64,000 nucleotides of DNA from Apostichopus japonicus. Taxonomy: Eukaryota; Echinodermata; Holothuroidea; Aspidochirotida; Stichopodidae. The stretch is taken from the NCBI RefSeq assembly GCF_037975245.1, contig NC_092580.1:8903001-8967000 (forward strand), given 5' to 3'. The notes under the pieces were generated by a model. The model did no database searches and was not told the DNA's origin. It worked only from the letters and a program-made list of their open reading frames with translations. Positions 53,388-64,000 of this stretch are shown in pieces (the stretch's first letter is position 1; each line of letters starts with the position of its first letter). A program made the translations under genes and the position numbers.

Positions 53388-56300
53388 AATCGAATGTGCG
53401 ACACCTATCAATCGAATGTTCGACACCGATCAATCGAATATACGACACCTATCAATCAAATGTGCGACATGGATCAATCCAATGTTCGACACCGATCAAT
53501 CGAATGTTCGACACCGATCAATCGAATATACGACACCGATCAATCGAATGTTCGACACCCATCAATCGAATGTTCGACACCCATTAATCGAATCTTCGAC
53601 ACCGATCAATCGAATGTTCGACACCCATCGATCGAATGTTCGACACCCATCGATCGAATGTTCGACACCCATCAATCGAATGTTCGACACCGATCAATCG
53701 AATGTTCGACACCCATCAATCGAATGTTCGACACCCATCAATCGAATGTTCGACACCCATCAATCGAATGTTCGACACCGATCAATCGAATGTTCGACAC
53801 CGATCAATCGAATGTTCGACACCCATCAATCGAATGTTCGACACCCATCAATCGAATGTGCGACACCTATCAATCGAATGTGCGACACCTATCAATCGAA
53901 TGTTCGACACCGATCAATCGAATATACGACACCTATCAATCAAATGTGCGACATGGATCAATCCAATGTTCGACACCGATCAATCGAATGTTCGACACCG
54001 ATCAATCGAATATACGACACCGATCAATCGAATGTGCGACACCCATTAATCGAATGTCCGACAACCATTAATCGAATGTTCGACAACGATCAGCCGAATA
54101 TGCGATTCCTGTCAATCGAATGTTCGACAACCATCAATCGAATGTGCGACACAGATCAATCGAATGTGCGAGACCTATCAATCGAATGTGCGACACAGAT
54201 CAATCGAATGTTCGACACCAATCGACCGAATGTGCGACAACCATTAATCGAATGTGCGACACCAATTAAACGAACGTTCGACACCGATTAAACGAATGTT
54301 CGACACCGATCAATCGAATGTGCGACACCTATCAATCAAATGTGCGACACCGATCAATCGAATGTTCGACACCCATCAATCGAATGTTCGACACCCATGA
54401 ATCGAATGTTCGACACCGATCAATCGAATGTTCGACACCTATCAACCGAATGTGCGAAACAGATCAATCGATGTGCTACACCGATTAAACGAATGTTCGA
54501 CACCGATCAATCGAATGTGCTGCACCGATTAAGCGAATGTTCGACACCGGTAAATCGAATATACGACACCGATCAATCAAATGTGCGACATGGATCAATC
54601 AAATCTTCGACACCGATCAATCGAATGTTCGACACCGATCAATCGAATGTGCGACAGAGATCAATCGAATGTCCGACAACCATCAACCGAATGTTCGACA
54701 CCCATTAATCGAATCTTCGACACCGATCAATCGAATGTTCGACACCCATCGATCGAATGTTCGACACCCATCGATCGAATGTTCGACACCGATCAATCGA
54801 ATGTTCGACACCGATCAATCGAATGTTCGACACCGATCAATCGAATTTGCGGCACCGATCAATCGAATGTTCGACACCGATCAATCGATGTGCTACACCG
54901 ATTAAACGAATGTTCGACACCGATCAATCGAATGTTCGACACCCATGAATCGAATGTTCGACACCGATCAATCGAATGTTCGACACCGATCAATCGAATG
55001 TTCGACACCCATCCATCGAATGTTCGACACCCATCAATCGAATGTGCGACATGGATCAATCAAATGTTCGACACCGATCAATCGAATGTTAGACACCGAT
55101 CAATCGAATTTGCGGCACCGATCAATCAAATGTGTGGCACCGATCAATCGAATGTTCGACACCGATCAATCGAATGCTCGACACCTATCAACCGAATGTG
55201 CGACACAGATCAATCGATGTGCTACACCGATTAAACGAATGTTCGACACCGATCAATCGAATGTGCTGCACCGATTAAGCGAATGTTCGACACCGGTCAA
55301 TCGAATATACGACACCTATCAATCAAATGTGCGACATGGATCAATCAAATCTTCGACACCGATCAATCGAATGTTCGACACCGATCAATCGAATGTTCGA
55401 CAGAGATCAATCGAATGTCCGACAACCATCAACCGAATGTTCGACACCCATCAATCAAATGTGCGACATGGATCAATCAAATGTTCGACACCTATCAATC
55501 GAATGTTCGACACCGATCAATCGAATTTGCGGCACCGATCAATCAAATGTGTGGCACCGATCAATCGAATGTTCGACACCCATCAATCGAATGTTCGACA
55601 CCCATCAATCGAATGTTCGACACCCATTAATCGAATGTTCGACACCGATCAATCGAATGTTCGACACCGATCAATCGAATGTTCGACACCCATCAATCGA
55701 ATGTTCGACACCCATCAATCGAATGTTCGACACCCATCAATCGAATGTGCGACACCCATTAATCGAATGTCTGACAACCATCAATCGAATGTGCGACAAG
55801 GATCAATCAAATGTTCGACACCTATCAATTGAATGTTCGACACCGATCAATCGAATTTGCGGCACCGATCAATCGAATTTGCGGCACCGATCAATCAAAT
55901 GTGTGGCACCGATCAATCGAATGTTCGACACCGATCAATCGAATGTTCGACACCCATCAATCGAATGTTCGACACCGATCAATCGAATGTTCGACACCCA
56001 TCAATCGAATGTTCGACACACATCAATCGATGTGCTACACCGATTAAACGAAAGTTCGACACCGGTAAAATCGAATGTGCGGTACCGATGAATCGAATGT
56101 TCGACACCTATCAATCGAATGTGCGACACCGATCAATCAAATGTTCGACACCGATCAATCGAATGTTCGACACCTATCAACCGAATGTGCGACACAGATC
56201 AATCGATGTGCTACACCGATTAAACGAATGTTCGACACCGATCAATCGAATGTGCTGCACCGATTAAGCGAATGTTCGACACCGGTCAATCGAATATACG

Positions 56301-57612
56301 ACACCTATCAATCAAATGTGCGACATGGATCAATCAAATCTTCGACACCGATCAATCGAATGTTCGACACCGATCAATCGAATTTGCGGCACCGATCAAT
56401 CAAATGTGTGGCACCGATCAATCGAATGTTCGACACCGATCAATCGAATTTGCGGCACCGATCAATCAAATGTGTGGCACCGATCAATCGAATGTTCGAC
56501 ACCGATCAATCGAATGTGCGACACCTATCAATCAAATGTGCGACACCGATCAATAGAATGTTCGACACCCATCAATCGAATGTTCGACACCCATCAATCG
56601 AATGTTCGACACCGATCAATCGAATGTTCGACACCCATCAATCGAATGTTCGACACCAATCAATCGAATGTTCGACACCCATCAATCGAATGTTCGACAC
56701 CGATCAATCGAATGTTCGACACCGATCAATCGAATGTTCGACACCCATCAATCGAATGTTCGACACCCATCAATCGAATGTGCGACACCTATCAATCGAA
56801 TGTGCGACACAGATCAATCGAATGTTCGACACCGATCAATCGAATATACGACACCTATCAATCAAATGTGCGACATGGATCAATCCAATGTTCGACACCG
56901 ATCAATCGAATGTTCGACACCGATCAATCGAATGTTCGACACCGATCAATCGAATGTGTGGCACCGATCAATCGAATGTTCGACACCCATCAATCGAATG
57001 TTCGACACCGATCAATCGAATGTTCGACACCCATCAATCGAATGTTCGACACAGATCAATCGAATGTTCGACACCGATCAATCGAATGTTCGACACCTAT
57101 CAATCAAATGTGCGACATGGATCAATCAAATGTTCGACACCGATCAATCGAATGTTCGACACCGATCAATCGAATGTTCGACACCCATCAATCGAATGTT
57201 CGACACCGATCAATCGAATCTTCGACACCGATCAATCGAATGTTCGACACCCATCGATCGAATGTTCGACACCCATCGATCGAATGTTCGACACCCATCG
57301 ATCGAATGTTCGACACCGATCAATCGAATTTGCGGCACCGATCAATCGAATGTTCGACACCAATCGACCGAATGTGCGACAACCATCAATCGAATGTGCG
57401 ACACCAATTAAACGAATGTTCGACACCGATTAAACAAATGTTCGACACCGATCAATCGAATGTTCGACACCTATCAATCAAATGTGCGACACCGATCAAT
57501 CGAATGTTCGACACCCATCAATCGAATGTTCGACACCCATCAATCGAATGTTCGACACCCATCAATCGAATGTTCGACACCCATCAATCGAATGTTCGAC
57601 ACCCATCAATCG
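53388..57612. repeat. Copy of 38.2-43.6 kb HOR region
   Basis: Offsets step in order: 15,153 bp (38235-39066), 14,074 bp (from 40145), 14,140 bp after a 66-bp doubling at about 56382-56513, then 14,052 bp after an 88-bp loss near 57330, ending near 57612. The jump at 54219 joins a partner-39066 flank directly to a partner-40145 flank, skipping 1,079 bp that includes one copy of the 638-bp duplication. It holds the last module A of the window (54104). Confidence 0.8.
56382..56513. repeat. 66-bp (three-monomer) tandem duplication
   Basis: The three monomers TTTGCGGCACC, AAATGTGTGGCACC and AATGTTCGACACC occur twice in succession. Partner loci near 42.3, 47.5 and 58.4 kb have them once. The offset to 42 kb changes from 14,074 to 14,140 bp here. 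Confidence 0.8.
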
Positions 57613-57854
57613 AATGTTCGACACCCATCAATCAAATGTTCGACACCGATCAATCGAATGTTCGACACCGATCAATCGAATGTTTGACACCCATCAATCG
57701 AATGTTCGACACCCATCAATCGAATGTGCGACACCGATCAATCGATGTGCTACACCGATTAAACGAATGTTCGACACCGATCAATCGAATGTGCTGCACC
57801 GATTAAGCGAATGTTCGACACCGGTCAATCGAATATACGACACCTATCAATCAA

Positions 57855-59287
57855 ATGTGCGACAAGGATCAATCAAATGTTCGACACCTATCAATTGAAT
57901 GTTCGACACCGATCAATCGAATTTGCGGCACCGATCAATCGAATTTGCGGCACCGATCAATCAAATGTGTGGCACCGATCAATCGAATGTTCGACACCGA
58001 TCAATCGAATGTTCGACACCCATCAATCGAATGTTCGACACCGATCAATCGAATGTTCGACACCCATCAATCGAATGTTCGACACACATCAATCGATGTG
58101 CTACACCGATTAAACGAAAGTTCGACACCGGTAAAATCGAATGTGCGGTACCGATGAATCGAATGTTCGACACCTATCAATCGAATGTGCGACACCGATC
58201 AATCAAATGTTCGACACCGATCAATCGAATGTTCGACACCTATCAACCGAATGTGCGACACAGATCAATCGATGTGCTACACCGATTAAACGAATGTTCG
58301 ACACCGATCAATCGAATGTGCTGCACCGATTAAGCGAATGTTCGACACCGGTCAATCGAATATACGACACCTATCAATCAAATGTGCGACATGGATCAAT
58401 CAAATCTTCGACACCGATCAATCGAATGTTCGACACCGATCAATCGAATTTGCGGCACCGATCAATCAAATGTGTGGCACCGATCAATCGAATGTTCGAC
58501 ACCGATCAATCGAATGTGCGACACCTATCAATCAAATGTGCGACACCGATCAATAGAATGTTCGACACCCATCAATCGAATGTTCGACACCCATCAATCG
58601 AATGTTCGACACCGATCAATCGAATGTTCGACACCCATCAATCGAATGTTCGACACCAATCAATCGAATGTTCGACACCCATCAATCGAATGTTCGACAC
58701 CGATCAATCGAATGTTCGACACCGATCAATCGAATGTTCGACACCCATCAATCGAATGTTCGACACCCATCAATCGAATGTGCGACACCTATCAATCGAA
58801 TGTGCGACACAGATCAATCGAATGTTCGACACCGATCAATCGAATATACGACACCTATCAATCAAATGTGCGACATGGATCAATCCAATGTTCGACACCG
58901 ATCAATCGAATGTTCGACACCGATCAATCGAATGTTCGACACCGATCAATCGAATGTGTGGCACCGATCAATCGAATGTTCGACACCCATCAATCGAATG
59001 TTCGACACCGATCAATCGAATGTTCGACACCCATCAATCGAATGTTCGACACAGATCAATCGAATGTTCGACACCGATCAATCGAATGTTCGACACCTAT
59101 CAATCAAATGTGCGACATGGATCAATCAAATGTTCGACACCGATCAATCGAATGTTCGACACCGATCAATCGAATGTTCGACACCCATCAATCGAATGTT
59201 CGACACCGATCAATCGAATCTTCGACACCGATCAATCGAATGTTCGACACCCATCGATCGAATGTTCGACACCCATCGATCGAATGT
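57855..59287. repeat. 1.43-kb segment matching 41715-43147
   Basis: The offset is a constant 16,140 bp. It starts at GTGCGACAAGGATC and ends within an ATCGATCG series, where GTGCGACACAGATC begins. It includes the 21/23-bp pair at 58095/58131 and CAATAGAATG near 58552. With 33.5, 42.1, 47.3 and 56.1 kb this makes five copies of the same HOR core in the right half of the window. Confidence 0.8.
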
Positions 59288-59980
59288 GCGACACAGATCA
59301 ATCGAATGTTCAACACCGATCAATCGAATATACGACACCTATCAATCAAATGTGCGACATGGATCAATCGAATGTTAGACACCGATCAATCGAATGTTCG
59401 ACACCAATCGACCGAATGTGCGACAACCATCAATCGAATGTGCGACACCAATTAAACGAATGTTCGACACCGATTAAACGAATGTTCGACACCGATCAAT
59501 CGAATGTGCGACACCTATCAATCAAATGTGCGACACCGATCAATCGAATGTTCGACACCCATCGATCGAATGTTCGACACCCATTAATCGAATCTTCGAC
59601 ACCGATCAATCGAATGTTCGACACCCATCAATCGAATGTTCGACACCCATCGATCGAATGTTCGACACCGATCAATCGAATGTTCGACACCGATCAATCG
59701 AATGTTCGACACCAATCGACCGAATGTGCGACAACCATCAATCGAATGTGCGACACCAATTAAACGAATGTTCGACACCGATTAAACGAATGTTCGACAC
59801 CCATCAATCGAATGTTCGACACCCATCAATCGAATGTTCGACACCCATCAATCGAATGTTCGACACCGATCAATCGAATGTTCGACACCGATCAATCGAA
59901 TGTTTGACACCCATCAATCGAATGTTCGACACCCATCAATCGAATGTGCGACACCGATCAATCAAATGTTCGACACCGAT
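59288..59980. repeat. 0.7-kb segment matching 48911-49603
   Basis: The offset is 10,377 bp. It contains GTTCAACACCG, GAATGTTAGAC and modules B at 59449 and 59757, 308 bp apart. It ends near 59980, where ACCGATTAAACG replaces ACCCATCAATCG. The join at 59287/59288 links a 43-kb type directly to a 49-kb type. Confidence 0.75.
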
Positions 59981-60551
59981 TAAACGAATGTTCGACACCG
60001 ATCAATCGAATGTGCGACACAGATCAATCGAATGTTCGACACCGATCAATCGAATATACGACACCTATCAATCAAATGTGCGACATGGATCAATCCAATG
60101 TTCGACACCGATCAATCGAATGTTCGACACCGATCAATCGAATTAGCGGCACCGATCAATCAAATGTGTGGCACCGATCAATCGAATGTTCGACACCGAT
60201 CAATCGAATGTTCGACACCCATCAATCGAATGTTCGACACCCATTAATCGAATCTTCGACACCGATCAATCGAATGTTCGACACCGATCAATCGAATGTT
60301 CGACACCCATCGATCGAATGTTCGACACCGATCAATCGAATGTTCGACACCGATCAATCGAATGTTCGACACCCATCAATCGAATGTTCGACACCCATCA
60401 ATCGAATGTTCGACACCCATCAATCGAATGTTCGACACCGATCAATCGAATGTTCGACACCGATCAATCGAATGTTCGACACCCATCAATCGAATGTTCG
60501 ACACCCATCAATCGAATGTGCGACACCTATCAATCGAATGTGCGACACCGA

Positions 60552-61585
60552 TCAATCGAATGTTCGACACCGATCAATCGAATATACGACACCTATCAAT
60601 CAAATGTGCGACATGGATCAATCCAATGTTAGACACCGATCAATCGAATGTTCGACACCCATCAATCGAATGTTCGACACCCATCAATCGAATGTTCGAC
60701 ACCCATTAATCGAATCTTCGACACCCATCAATCGAATGTGCGACACAGATCAATCGAATGTTCGACACCGATCAATCGAATATACGACACCTATCAATCA
60801 AATGTGCGACATGGATCAATCCAATGTTCGACACCGATCAATCGAATGTTCGACACCGATCAATCGAATGTTCGACACCCATCAATCGAATGTTCGACAC
60901 CCATTAATCGAATCTTCGACACCGATCAATCGAATGTTCGACACCCATCGATCGAATGTTCGACACCCATCGATCGAATGTTCGACACCCATCGATCGAA
61001 TGTTCGACACCGATCAATCGAATGTTCGACACCGATCAATCGAATGTTCGACACCCATCAATCGAATGTTCGACACCCATCAATCGAATGTTCGACACCC
61101 ATTAATCGAATCTTCGACACCGATCAATCGAATGTTCGACACCCATCGATCGAATGTTCGACACCCATCGATCGAATGTTCGACACCCATCGATCGAATG
61201 TTCGACACCGATCAATCGAATGTTCGACACCGATCAATCGAATGTTCGACACCCATCAATCGAATGTTCGACACCCATCAATCGAATGTTCGACACCGAT
61301 CAATCGAATTTGCGGCACCGATCAATCGAATGTTCGACACCAATCGACCGAATGTGCGACAACCATCAATCGAATGTGCGACACCAATTAAACGAATGTT
61401 CGACACCGATTAAACGAATGTTCGACACCGATCAATCGAATGTGCGACACCTATCAATCAAATGTTCGACACCGATCAATCGAATGTTCGACACCCATCA
61501 ATCGAATGTTCGACACCCATCAATCGAATGTTCGACACCCATCAATCGAATGTGCGACACCGATCAATCGAATGTTCGACACCGA
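60552..61585. repeat. 1,034-bp tandem duplication, copy 1 (copy 2 at 61586-62586)
   Basis: The offset is exactly 1,034 bp (47 monomers), e.g. module B at 61385 and 62419. Inside each copy a nine-monomer (198-bp) block is itself doubled: the ACCCATTAATCGAATCTTCG monomer followed by three ATCGATCG monomers appears near 60901 and 61099, and again near 61935 and 62133. I saw very few differences, such as TGTTCG against TGTGCG near 61462/62496. Confidence 0.85.
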
Positions 61586-62586
61586 TCAATCGAATGTTCG
61601 ACACCGATCAATCGAATATACGACACCTATCAATCAAATGTGCGACATGGATCAATCCAATGTTAGACACCGATCAATCGAATGTTCGACACCCATCAAT
61701 CGAATGTTCGACACCCATCAATCGAATGTTCGACACCCATTAATCGAATCTTCGACACCCATCAATCGAATGTGCGACACAGATCAATCGAATGTTCGAC
61801 ACCGATCAATCGAATATACGACACCTATCAATCAAATGTGCGACATGGATCAATCCAATGTTCGACACCGATCAATCGAATGTTCGACACCGATCAATCG
61901 AATGTTCGACACCCATCAATCGAATGTTCGACACCCATTAATCGAATCTTCGACACCGATCAATCGAATGTTCGACACCCATCGATCGAATGTTCGACAC
62001 CCATCGATCGAATGTTCGACACCCATCGATCGAATGTTCGACACCGATCAATCGAATGTTCGACACCGATCAATCGAATGTTCGACACCCATCAATCGAA
62101 TGTTCGACACCCATCAATCGAATGTTCGACACCCATTAATCGAATCTTCGACACCGATCAATCGAATGTTCGACACCCATCGATCGAATGTTCGACACCC
62201 ATCGATCGAATGTTCGACACCCATCGATCGAATGTTCGACACCGATCAATCGAATGTTCGACACCGATCAATCGAATGTTCGACACCCATCAATCGAATG
62301 TTCGACACCCATCAATCGAATGTTCGACACCGATCAATCGAATTTGCGGCACCGATCAATCGAATGTTCGACACCAATCGACCGAATGTGCGACAACCAT
62401 CAATCGAATGTGCGACACCAATTAAACGAATGTTCGACACCGATTAAACGAATGTTCGACACCGATCAATCGAATGTGCGACACCTATCAATCAAATGTG
62501 CGACACCGATCAATCGAATGTTCGACACCCATCAATCGAATGTTCGACACCCATCAATCGAATGTTCGACACCCATCAATCGAATG
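61586..62586. repeat. 1,034-bp tandem duplication, copy 2
   Basis: It directly follows copy 1 with the same internal 198-bp doubling, so duplication of the 198-bp block preceded duplication of the 1,034-bp block. Similarity fades near 62586, where modal GTTCG replaces GTGCG. Confidence 0.85.
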
Positions 62587-64000
62587 TTCGACACCCATCA
62601 ATCGAATGTTCGACACCCATCAATCGAATGTTCGACACCCATCAATCGAATGTTCGACACCGATCAATCGAATGTTCGACACCGATCAATCGAATGTTCG
62701 ACACCCATCAATCGAATGTTCGACACCCATCAATCGAATGTGCGACACCTATCAATCGAATGTGCGACACAGATCAATCGAATGTTCGACACCGATCAAT
62801 CGAATATACGACACCTATCAATCAAATGTGCGACATGGATCAATCCAATGTTCGACACCGATCAATCGAATGTTCGACACCGATCAATCGAATGTTCGAC
62901 ACCCATCAATCGAATGTTCGACACCCATTAATCGAATCTTCGACACCGATCAATCGAATGTTCGACACCCATCGATCGAATGTTCGACACCGATCAATCG
63001 AATGTTCGACACCGATCAATCGAATATTCGACACCGATCAACCGAATGTTCGACACCTATCAACCGAATGTGCGACACAGATCAATCGATGTGCTACACC
63101 GATTAAACGAATGTTCGACACCGATCAATCGAATGTTCGACACCCATGAATCGAATTTTCGACACCGATCAATCGAATGTTCGACACCGATCAATCGAAT
63201 GTTCGACACCCATCAATCGAATGTTCGACACCCATCAATCGAATGTGCGACATGGATCAATCAAATGTTCGACACCGATCAATCGAATGTTAGACACCGA
63301 TCAATCGAATTTGCGGCACCGATCAATCAAATGTGTGGCACCGATCAATCGAATGTTCGACACCGATCAATCGAATGCTCGACACCTATCAACCGAATGT
63401 GCGACACAGATCAATCGATGTGCTACACCGATTAAACGAATGTTCGACACCGATCAATCGAATGTGCTGCACCGATTAAGCGAATGTTCGACACCGGTCA
63501 ATCGAATATACGACACCTATCAATCAAATGTGCGACATGGATCAATCAAATCTTCGACACCGATCAATCGAATGTTCGACACCGATCAATCGAATTTGCG
63601 GCACCGATCAATCAAATGTGTGGCACCGATCAATCGAATGTTCGACACCCATCAATCGAATGTTCGACACCCATCAATCGAATGTTCGACACCCATCAAT
63701 CGAATGTGCGACACCCATCAATCGAATGTGCGACACTCATTAATCGAATGTCTGACAACCATCAATCGAATGTGCGACAAGGATCAATCAAATGTTCGAC
63801 ACCTATCAATTGAATGTTCGACACCGATCAATCGAATTTGCGGCACCGATGAATCGAATATACGACACCCATTAATCGAATGTTCGACACCGATCAATCG
63901 AATGTTCGATAACCATCAAACGAATGTTCGACAACCATCAATCGAATGTGCGACATGGATCAATCAAATGTTCGACACCTATCAATCGAATGTTCGACAC
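62587..64000. repeat. Right-edge mixed block
   Basis: Continuous monomers to the last base. 63027-63637 matches 37080-37690. About 63645-63835 resembles 41.6-41.8 kb (GTCTGACAACC near 63749, GCGACAAGG, CAATTGAATG). The last 150 bases bring back CCATTAATCG, CAAACGAATG and CGATAACC forms seen near 0.55-0.75 kb, so left-type HOR may resume beyond the window. No array boundary is seen. Confidence 0.75.

Larger units (their letters stand above)
1..64000. repeat. 22-bp satellite array filling the whole window
   Basis: Seen directly: one 22-bp unit repeats head-to-tail in a single orientation across the window, about 2,911 copies after correcting for 21- and 23-bp units. The modal monomer is at 857-878, starts GATCAATCG, ends TTCGACACC, and is about 45% GC. 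Common variants are G/C/T at base 1, G/A at base 9, T/G at base 15, plus rarer forms such as TTTGCGGCACC, TGTGTGGCACC, ATATACGACACC and GTCCGACAACC. There is no inversion, no mobile-element insertion and no non-repeat island, so both edges lie outside. Known: arrays of this size with higher-order repeats are typical of eukaryotic heterochromatin, including centromeres. Inferred: constitutive heterochromatin. Centromeric, pericentromeric and subtelomeric placement cannot be told apart here. No stretch of 300 bases holds anything else. Confidence 0.98.

Noticed and set aside
1-64000. CRISPR array
   Set aside because: Units are contiguous 22-mers with no unique spacers between them, and the array far exceeds CRISPR dimensions.
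1-64000. Telomeric repeat
   Set aside because: The unit is 22 bp, not G-rich, has no strand G/C asymmetry of telomere type, and has a complex higher-order structure.
1-64000. tRNA, rRNA or other structured RNA genes
   Set aside because: Nothing departs from the 22-bp family for even one full monomer. The only inverted repeat is the 5-bp-arm dyad, too short for an RNA gene.
1-64000. Simulated or artefactual sequence
   Set aside because: The nested duplications, lineage-specific 1-bp indels and CpG-transition variants are consistent with natural satellite evolution. Local copy-number errors in assembly cannot be excluded without reads.

Overview
This 64,000-base window is one uninterrupted satellite DNA array. 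Its base unit is a 22-bp monomer; the modal form is the 22 bases at 857-878, repeated exactly at 879-900, beginning GATCAATCG and ending TTCGACACC. About 2,911 monomers run head-to-tail in one orientation from base 1 to base 64,000, so neither array edge is in the window. I see no gene, RNA gene, transposon, CRISPR array, replication origin or unique-sequence island. Arrays of this length and hierarchy are known from eukaryotic centromeric, pericentromeric, subtelomeric or other heterochromatic DNA. The window therefore suggests a eukaryotic long-read assembly, but nothing in it identifies the species, and I do not recognise the monomer as a named satellite.

The array is organised as nested higher-order repeats (HORs). 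Monomers differ at a few recurrent positions: base 1 is G, C or T (ACCGATC, ACCCATC, ACCTATC); base 9 is G or A (TCGAATG, TCAAATG); base 15 is T or G (TGTTCGAC, TGTGCGAC). Rarer private variants also occur. The order of variants repeats over hundreds to thousands of bases. About 69 monomers are 21 or 23 bp long; these act as landmarks and let segment offsets be checked exactly.

Layout. (1) 1-14.3 kb: a roughly 3.0-3.5 kb HOR, with a tandem copy at 4.9-8.15 / 8.18-11.2 kb and a truncated third copy at 11.45-12.84 kb. (2) 14.3-16.0 kb: linker. (3) 16.0-26.7 kb: a rearranged second copy of 1.8-14.3 kb, in three blocks. (4) 26.7-29.6 kb: mixed, with a 1,518-bp internal repeat. (5) 29.6-42 kb: HORs shared with later parts of the array. 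At 31.9-33.5 kb there is a patchwork of left-end sequence types; tandem duplications of about 1,694, 484 and 638 bp follow. (6) 42.08-47.33 kb and 47.31-53.03 kb: two directly adjacent copies of a 5.3-5.7 kb unit. (7) 53.4-59.3 kb: further copies of 38.2-43.6 kb. (8) 59.3-62.6 kb: a copy of 48.9-49.6 kb, then a 1,034-bp tandem duplication. (9) 62.6-64.0 kb: mixed, matching about 37.1-37.7 and 41.7 kb.

There is no coding content to integrate. The monomer has no stop codon in any forward frame, and 22 leaves remainder 1 modulo 3, so all three forward frames translate to the same 22-residue cyclic peptide. Many long overlapping open frames result (the longest are 862 codons), and I interpret all of them as artefacts. 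The biologically interesting content is the array architecture, its turnover history, and a heat-shock-element-like dyad (GAA-TG-TTC) in most monomers.
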